DNA of 64,000 bases from Dryomyza anilis (taxonomy: Eukaryota > Arthropoda > Insecta > Diptera > Dryomyzidae). The stretch lies in NCBI GenBank assembly GCA_951804985.1, contig OX638130.1, forward strand, positions 78,238,583-78,302,582, given 5' to 3'. Positions 57,709-64,000 of this stretch are shown here, piece after piece. Below the pieces are notes generated by a model. The model saw nothing but the letters and a program-made list of their open reading frames with translations. It was not told the origin of the DNA and ran no database searches. Position 1 is the first letter of the stretch, and each line of letters opens with the position of its first letter. The position numbers and the translations under genes are program-made.

Positions 57709-60700
57709 GTTCGATTATGTTGAAACTATTATCTGAAATGGAGAAATATAAAATTAAAGAACTAGCGCTAGAATGTAATTATATATTGAAAGGTGTGTCT
57801 AAAGATGAATTTACAGTATTTACTAGAGATGAATTTACAGAAAATATGTTACAAAATAAAAGAATAGAAGAAAATCGCTCATAATTGAAAATAATTTGCA
57901 TCTCGGTTTGCACCTGATATTACAGTTGATGATATAAAATATCACATTTTATACGTATTGGCTCCACGTTAAATATGTCTGATATTTTAGTATTCAAATA
58001 TAACTTTCAATACTCTACGATGAAAGCATCTTTTAAAATAATTGTCCCTGAAGACTTCTTTGATACTATAGTAAAAAATGAATTCTGGCCACGAAATACT
58101 TTAGTTCATGAATACATATATAAAAAAAACAACAGACCTCCTAATGTTGTTCATATTCCTGCGACATTATAGTTTTTACTGAAAATTGGCTTCGCGGAAA
58201 TGTCTTAAATACAGAAATACTTTGCGATGACTTCCAAATTTTTAGGAAAGACCGACACTTAAATATGGGTGGTGGAGTTTTAATTGCTACTCGTTCTTCA
58301 TTAATGACAGAACTAATCTATGTTCCTGATACAGATAACTCAAAATTTGTTTGTTGTTTTCATAACATTTTTATTACTTGTACCTCCTTGCTCTGATTCA
58401 GAAATTTATGCCAACCACGCTAAAGCTATTCAAAACATTCAGGATAAACTTAAGCCAGACGATTCTCTAATTGTATTAGGTGATTTTAATTTACCTAATG
58501 TTATTTAGAATATCTCTGATGACCTTCTTTATTTAATTCCTTCTTCCAGCACAAACTGGATTAATGAGTTTTTGGGCAACCTTATGGAACTATCACTTTA
58601 CCAAATTAACAATATTTTAAATACATATGAAAAAAAATTGATCATACATTTGTGGATAATATATTTCTTGCATTCATAAATCGTACCCTTCCTTTGTTCT
58701 TGCCTGAGGATCCCTACCATTTGAAAATAGAACTTAGTTTGCAAATACGCAACAACTCAAATAGTTCTACTGATAAAGAGATTGCCCCTAAAGAAAATAA
58801 TTATTGCTTTAAAAATGCTAATTATACAACTCTTTAAACATCTCTTTCCAAAATTGACTGGTCGCTGGTAATTACGGAGCCAGACTTTGTGGGATATATA
58901 TTATACTCATTATAATATATAATTATATTATATTTTATACTCACAGACTCGATATAATTACTAATATCTAAACAAACTATGCTACAGTAATTATATTATA
59001 AAATTAAGAGATAATTTAAAAACTAATCCGTAAGAATTTAATAATTTTATCAACATGAAAGTCTTATGTGTATACTTTTCAAATGGCATGGAACGACAAA
59101 GTGTCCAAGACCGACATGGACATTTCTGATATGTTTGCTAACTTCCTTCAAACGACTTATTCCACAGAAAATCACAAACATGACGTCATCTATCCTTTCA
59201 CTTCAAATAGAAGCAATTATATGAAAATTCCGAATATTACATCCAATACAGTTTTAAGGTACATCAAAACCATTTCAATATCATATTCGGCGGATCCTGT
59301 GTATTAATCCGGTGTGCGGATATTTTATATTAGCTATTAACAACATTATTATCATGGTTGAAGTATATAATATTTGACAAGACAAATTTTGAACACCAAA
59401 CAATTAATTGTCATTTTAAAATTTATTTTAAGGTTATGATTTTTGCACGTAATTTTCACTATTTTATTAAAATTTCACTGCAAAAATTAACTTATTTCAC
59501 TTTTTTAATACACTGTGGTTTATGTTGAAGTCATAGAGAACTTTAAACATTTTTAAATGTGGAGATTGATTTTAAAATTTGAGTTTTTGTTAATTTTGTG
59601 AACTTTGTAAACAAAGCATTGATGTTCTGTTTTAAAATGTTCGTAAACAAATGTTGAGTCTTTCAAACAGTTTTCAAAAAAAGTAAATGGCGCCTGAATT
59701 TTGAAAGATGACTTAACCTGTATATTCTTCAACCATGATATTATATTTGTCCATTAGGACAGGTATAATTACCGATATATGAAAGGAATCATTTATTATT
59801 CCCCTGTTTAAAAGTGGTGTAGATCTAACGTTGTAAATTACAGAGGCATTTCAAAACTAAGTGATATTCCTAAATTATTTGACAAACTTTTAATCGATCA
59901 GCGCACACATAGTTTTCTATCAATTGTTCCACCGTACCAGCATGGATTTTAGAAAAGTAGATCAACATGTACCAATCTGTTAGATTTCACAACCGCAGTC
60001 ATAAATGGCTTTAGTTGTGGATTAAAAACAGATGTAGTATATTAATATTTTAGTATAGCTTTCGATAGTGTTAATCACGAATTACTTTTAATAAAACTAG
60101 ATCTATTGGAATTTCCAAAATGTTTCCTAAAGTCTTATCTGACATCCAGAAAACAAAGATTCTTATTTAAGGACGCCACATCAAGATATATTTCGGTTTT
60201 GTCAGGTGTTCCTCAAGGAAGTCAACTTGGTCCAATATTATTGATCTTATTTATAAATAACCTACCGTCAGTTATTAAACACTAGAATTTTAATGTATGC
60301 AGATGCTGTCAAAATATTCCATTCATTTAAAGAAGCAGTACAACAATCTTGCATTCACACAGAGCTAAATAGGTTTGGAGATTCGTGTACTTATAACCAC
60401 CTTAAGCTTAATCTCAAGAAATGTAAGCAAATGACCTAATCCCGTAGATGACCTATTTCTATAAGTTAGAGCATTTCTGGAATTAAATTAGATACAGTTT
60501 GAACCTTTGACGACTTAGAAGTATCTATGGACCCTAAGCTTCGTTTTCATTTACACATTAATAAAATGACAAATAAAGCTAAAGGTGTTTTGGGATTTAT
60601 AAAACGCTGATCTAAAGAGTTTGACGATCTATATACGATGAAATTGCTTTATACCTCACTTGTACGTCCCATTTTGGAATATGCATCCATTGTTTGGAAT

Positions 60701-61086
60701 GACACTGTTGAATCACTTCAAAAAGAATTTTTATTATTTTCACTTCCATCTAATGAAAATCGACTATAATTACTTAATCTTCCAATCCTAAAAAGCAGAC
60801 AAACAATGTTTGGTGTCATATTTGTACTAAAATTAACTAATAGTGGCATAGAATTAAGTTATTTACTTCAAAATATATCTATAAATTGTCCTACAATGCA
60901 AACCAAACAATATATTCCGATAAAATTGAGCATATGTCGCTCTAACTACTCTTTAAATGAACCCTTCCGTCGGGCATGCAATGAGTTTAATGAATTATAT
61001 TTTCTTTTTATCTTTCTGACTCTATTGACGTAGTAAAAAACAATATCGTTTAACACATAAATACTTAATCTTTGTATATTTTAATG
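57709..61086 (+). pseudogene. Jockey-like non-LTR retrotransposon, decayed
   Basis: An ORF1 tail reads PDITVDDIKYHIL, MKASFKIIVPEDFFDTI and FWPRNTLVHEYI. The endonuclease follows with FTENWLRGNVLNTEI, LNMGGGVLIATRS and VLGDFNLPNV. After a small MITE (59349-59742), the reverse transcriptase has VVNYRGISKLSDIPKLFDK, STCTNLLDFTTAV, FSIAFDSVNHELLL, SGVPQGSQLGPILL and the catalytic motif mutated to YADA (about 60297). A thumb segment has LYTSLVRPILEYASIVWND. The 57709-57884 part continues the frame begun at 46610. Many stops; inactive. Confidence 0.8.
59349..59742. mobile_element. MITE-like insert (about 390 bp) inside the LINE
   Basis: Inverted ends ATCATGGTTGAAGTATATAA and, from the right, ATCATGGTTGAAGAATATAC. 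It separates the LINE endonuclease region from its reverse transcriptase. A related end (CTTCAACCATGG) is seen at 63900. Confidence 0.6.
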
Positions 61087-61090
61087 AGAT

Positions 61091-61826
61091 TTTTATACCC
61101 TACACTAAGAGTGAAAGGGTATATTCAGTTTGGTACGCCGTTTGTAACACCCAGAAGAAAGCATCTCCGGTATGGAAAAGTATATATATTCTTGATCAGC
61201 ATGACCTCCTGAGTCGATTTAGCGATGTCCGTCTGTCCGTCTGTCTGTCCGTCTGTCTGTCTGTCCGTCTGTCTGTCTGTCTGTTGAAATCCCTAAGACT
61301 TTTAAAATTGAAGAGCTAGATAAATGAAACTTATAACTTAGATTACTAATATACCTACGCTGTATGTGCGAAAAAATTGGCGAGATCGGTCCATGGTGAC
61401 CTATGATCCGACCACTTATGTTCAAATACCACATATAAAATGTACATATAAAGATCAATTTTTATGTATACGTGCTTAGGTAAACTTTGTTGGTCAAATA
61501 TATATTGACATCATGCTCAAATACATGATAATAATGTTTTCCGGCGAAAAGACTTGTGGTTCACAAAAAAAAAAATCGAAATTCGGTACACCTACCCATT
61601 TGTAAATATGGGTATCAAATGAATGGAAATTCTTCAGCGATTGAATGTTTGTAGTTATTTTCAGGATTCGTATACCCTGGTGACCTATATATCACTTTGA
61701 ATGGTAACCACACATATGTGTAGGGTATTTATAGACGGCTTAGACCGACTATAATTTTGATAATCCTAACTATCATAATTACACCTACTTTAAAATTTCC
61801 CATGTGATCTAACCTTCCCAACTGGT
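61091..61826 (+). mobile_element. mini-me/DINE-like element (subfamily A)
   Basis: Full-length copy very close to 481-1182, with a longer GTCTGTCCGTCTGTCTGTCC run. It starts in the T-run at the end of the LINE and ends CTTCCCAACTGG. Confidence 0.8.
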
Positions 61827-62040
61827 TTATAGTTAACTGATGATATTTATCTGTAGTTAACACGCGAATTCTCGTGAAACTGTCCAGCTCGGGCTGCTCA
61901 AGAAACGGTCACCAATCCGCGCGATATTCGGATGTGTCTCTCGGTCGGTTGTGCGGGTAAGAGGGTTCAAAAAAAAGAAAGAAAAACCAACTACAACATT
62001 GATGATTATGTAAACGAATTAAGGTTAATATTGCAGACAG
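61827..62040. other. Unassigned, mixed composition
   Basis: A less AT-rich patch (GTCCAGCTCGGGCTGCTCAA, ATCCGCGCGATATTCGG) that could be the end of an LTR or leader. No partner copy in the window. Confidence 0.35.
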
Positions 62041-62052
62041 CAACTTGATATA

Positions 62053-62265
62053 ATGAAAAATAAAAGAACACTGTTACAAAATAAAGAATATAATAATCCA
62101 TTAGAATTAGATAAAAGAGATTTAGTAAGTATTAGTGAAAATAGAGAATAGAAGGAAGAATCAGAGTGCTTATAGCGGATCTTATGAAATAATAGAAAGA
62201 AAATGTGTCAATTCCATAAATAATATAAATGGTAAATTTAAAGAATTGCATAATAATCAGAGCTC
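62053..62265 (+). pseudogene. Possible gypsy integrase C-terminal remnant
   Basis: Frames reading LLQNKEYNNPLELDKRDLVS and, after a stop, ENRRKNQSAYSGSYEIIERK resemble the short barrel after the gypsy integrase core (charged residues then YSGSYEI). Too short for a firm call. Confidence 0.3.
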
Positions 62266-62267
62266 GG

Positions 62268-62430
62268 GTGGTACCGGAACTGCAACCGGACCGGAACCGT
62301 TTCATTTTTATAGAACCGGAACTAGGAATTCTTTTTTTATTTTTTATGGAACTGGAATCGTTATTTTTTTTATAGAACCGGAACTAAAACAGAAAACCAG
62401 AACCGGAACTGGAACCATTACTAAATTAAT
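62268..62430. repeat. ACCGGAAC-rich degenerate tract
   Basis: Repeated GGAACCGGAAC-type words interleaved with TTTTTTAT spacers. The 101-codon frame covering it is repeat-driven (Gly-Thr-rich). Confidence 0.6.
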
Positions 62431-62440
62431 TAGATCATAA

Positions 62441-63599
62441 ATTAATATATCAAAAAATTAATAATTGAATGAATTTGGATAATGCATTTGGAAACAAAAC
62501 AAATATTAATTAAATAACATATGTAGGAAATGAAATTTTAAAAAATTTTGAGCTGTTCAAATTTTCGCATCATATTTATATATATTGATTGTCATATAAA
62601 CTAAATTCCCAGTGATGGGGTTTCCGAGATTTGGTAATTTAAAAAAAAAAAAATAATAAAAATCACTAAAGTGGTGTTAATCAATTGAATGTACATGTGA
62701 AAGAAGCAGATCGTTTTCAATAAAAGAGTTTATTTTTCAACGTGCTCCTAATTCTCTAAAAAAATTTTACATGTTTGGTGTAAAAAATATATTTTTTTTA
62801 TTTATTTTGAACGAAAATTCCTTTTCCCTCAATGTGTGTCAAAATCATTTTACGATAAATGCATAAACATCCATTTTTTTTTTCATTTCAATATTTTGTG
62901 TGATAGTTTATAACATACATCATCAAAAAAATGTGTCTGCCCTATACTCATTTTAATGCAGTTAATGATAAAATGTCAACATTTCTTTGAAACCACACCA
63001 TTTCCAATCCATCCAAAGTGGCTATATAAAGGAATTCTCATTATCAATATACAATACCCATTTTTAGTGTTTCGATGGTAATTTGTACGAATTCCGCTTA
63101 CCGGGGCTTATTTCATGAGGATACTAGAAAAACAAATCCAGAAAAATTTTCAGCTCAATCGAAGAATCTTTGCGCTATCCCTTACAAAATTTTCCATTAC
63201 ATTCACCCTAGTGTATAAATGATACACCCTAGTACTAAATAATTTTATTTTAATAAAGGATGCATCTCTCTGAAATGTCCAAAATCGTAGATGCCTTTTT
63301 GGGATTTATAAAAAAATGTCATTGACAAATTTTTGGAGGCAATTTCAATTTTTTCAAGGAAATAATTTCAAAATTCAAATAACTCATCAAGAGAATTGCT
63401 TTAGACTCTTAGATGACCATTGAAATTTTAAAATCAACCGTTCCTTTACCGACATATTTGAATCCACGTTTTTAGAAATTACATTCAATGTGTTACTTTT
63501 AATCCATGAAAGTCCAAGAAAGTCATCAAAGAGATATTTCTGTTTAACTTTTGTCCTAGCAATTCCTACATTTAAATTACAACAATTTGTACTAGTTTT
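62441..63599. other. Unassigned AT-rich DNA
   Basis: No supported gene. A minus-strand frame at 63387-63602 (KYLFDDFLGLSWIKSNTLNV) has reasonable composition, but no family was recognised. Confidence 0.4.
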
Positions 63600-63776
63600 C
63601 ATTGCTCTAGCTCTTCTACTTTTTCCGTAATCTTGATTTCAACAGACAGACGGAAGGACAGACGGACATCGGTAAATCGAGTCAGGAGGTCATGCTGATC
63701 AAGAATATATATACTTTTCCATACCGGAGATGCTTTCTTCAGGGTCTTACAAACGGCGTACCAAACTGAATAGAAT
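63600..63776 (-). mobile_element. mini-me/DINE-like fragment (subfamily A)
   Basis: Contains the reverse 5' half only: AACAGACAGACGG, AAGAATATATATACTTTTCC, and ACAAACGGCGTACCAAACTG, then decays. Confidence 0.65.
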
Positions 63777-64000
63777 AGAATTTTGGTTCCTAGCCCTGGT
63801 TTAAAATGACAATAAAATTTTGTATATTAAAATTTATCTTCGTGACATTCTCAGCATTCGGTGTGCCAACAAACTGTCTAGATGTACTAACCTGTAGATA
63901 CTTCAACCATGGCTGGTAGTTTTGTTTGTTAGTTCTGTTCAAGGTGAGGAAAGTCGAAAAGGCGTTCTCTTTCATACATTTTATCGTCAATTTTTATTTG
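63777..64000. other. Window end, unassigned
   Basis: Includes AACCTGTAGATACTTCAACCATGG at about 63889-63912 (written here as two overlapping motifs: AACCTGTAGATAC and CTTCAACCATGG), which resembles the right end of the 59.3-59.7 kb MITE. Nothing else supported. Confidence 0.4.

Overview
The window is eukaryotic, very AT-rich and dominated by transposable elements. It most likely comes from a higher fly (Diptera). Two things point there. At least eight insertions resemble the dipteran mini-me/DINE family, with a TA-rich core next to a GTCY microsatellite and hairpin ends. Two adjacent exons belong to an ATM kinase gene (fly name tefu). There is no sign of bacterial or phage gene organisation. 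Almost every long open frame belongs to a mobile element or is a by-product of a 9-bp repeat.

Region 1 (1-25.5 kb) is a composite amplicon. Five units repeat the same order: an array of a 9-bp repeat (GATCAAAAA and variants), a tRNA-Cys-like sequence, a short array tail, a broken hAT transposase gene, and a Tc1/mariner element inserted in the hAT gene. Units are spaced about 3.58, 4.92, 4.83 and 3.58 kb. Unit 1 to unit 4 is 13,326 bp and unit 2 to unit 5 is 13,327-13,328 bp, so the array is a roughly 13.3-kb higher-order repeat of three sub-units. Units 1 and 4 share a 1-kb internal deletion. The fifth unit alone keeps the whole mariner element (TA target duplication, matching ends) and the hAT C-terminus. 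The amplicon is flanked by about 100-bp satellite blocks that lie in opposite orientations and carry the palindrome GGACATGTCC.

Region 2 (25.5-36 kb) holds a simple-sequence tract, a decayed non-LTR retrotransposon on the minus strand with an RNase H domain and a 60-bp tandem repeat at its 3' end, a 2.6-kb element with CACTG termini and a TTA duplication, mini-me copies, and nested foldback elements. One foldback has GGGCCATTCCA ends and a 4-bp duplication.

Region 3 (36-38.2 kb) is the only stretch that looks like host gene. It has a small two-exon gene of unknown function on the minus strand and two ATM/tefu exons on the plus strand. No kinase-domain exon was recognised in the remaining 25.8 kb.

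Region 4 (38.2-46.5 kb) is intronic or intergenic sequence filled with non-autonomous DNA elements, a gypsy-like fragment and more mini-me copies. One DNA element carries six copies of GTGACGGGCGTTAC.

Region 5 (46.6-61.1 kb) is a nest. An 11-kb BEL/Pao LTR retrotransposon (LTRs at both ends, GTTCG duplication) sits inside an open frame next to a non-LTR element, and the BEL element itself carries a CR1/L2-type LINE. The BEL element has gag, a protease remnant, reverse transcriptase, RNase H and integrase, all degenerate. It also has zinc knuckles and a second aspartic-protease segment downstream of integrase, which is not the usual BEL order. Region 6 (61-64 kb) is a mini-me copy, a small possible integrase remnant and unassigned AT-rich DNA.

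No intact transposase or reverse transcriptase was found. The pieces worth following up are the higher-order amplicon with its tRNA-like Pol III unit, the rearranged BEL element, the iteron-bearing DNA element and the isolated ATM exons.
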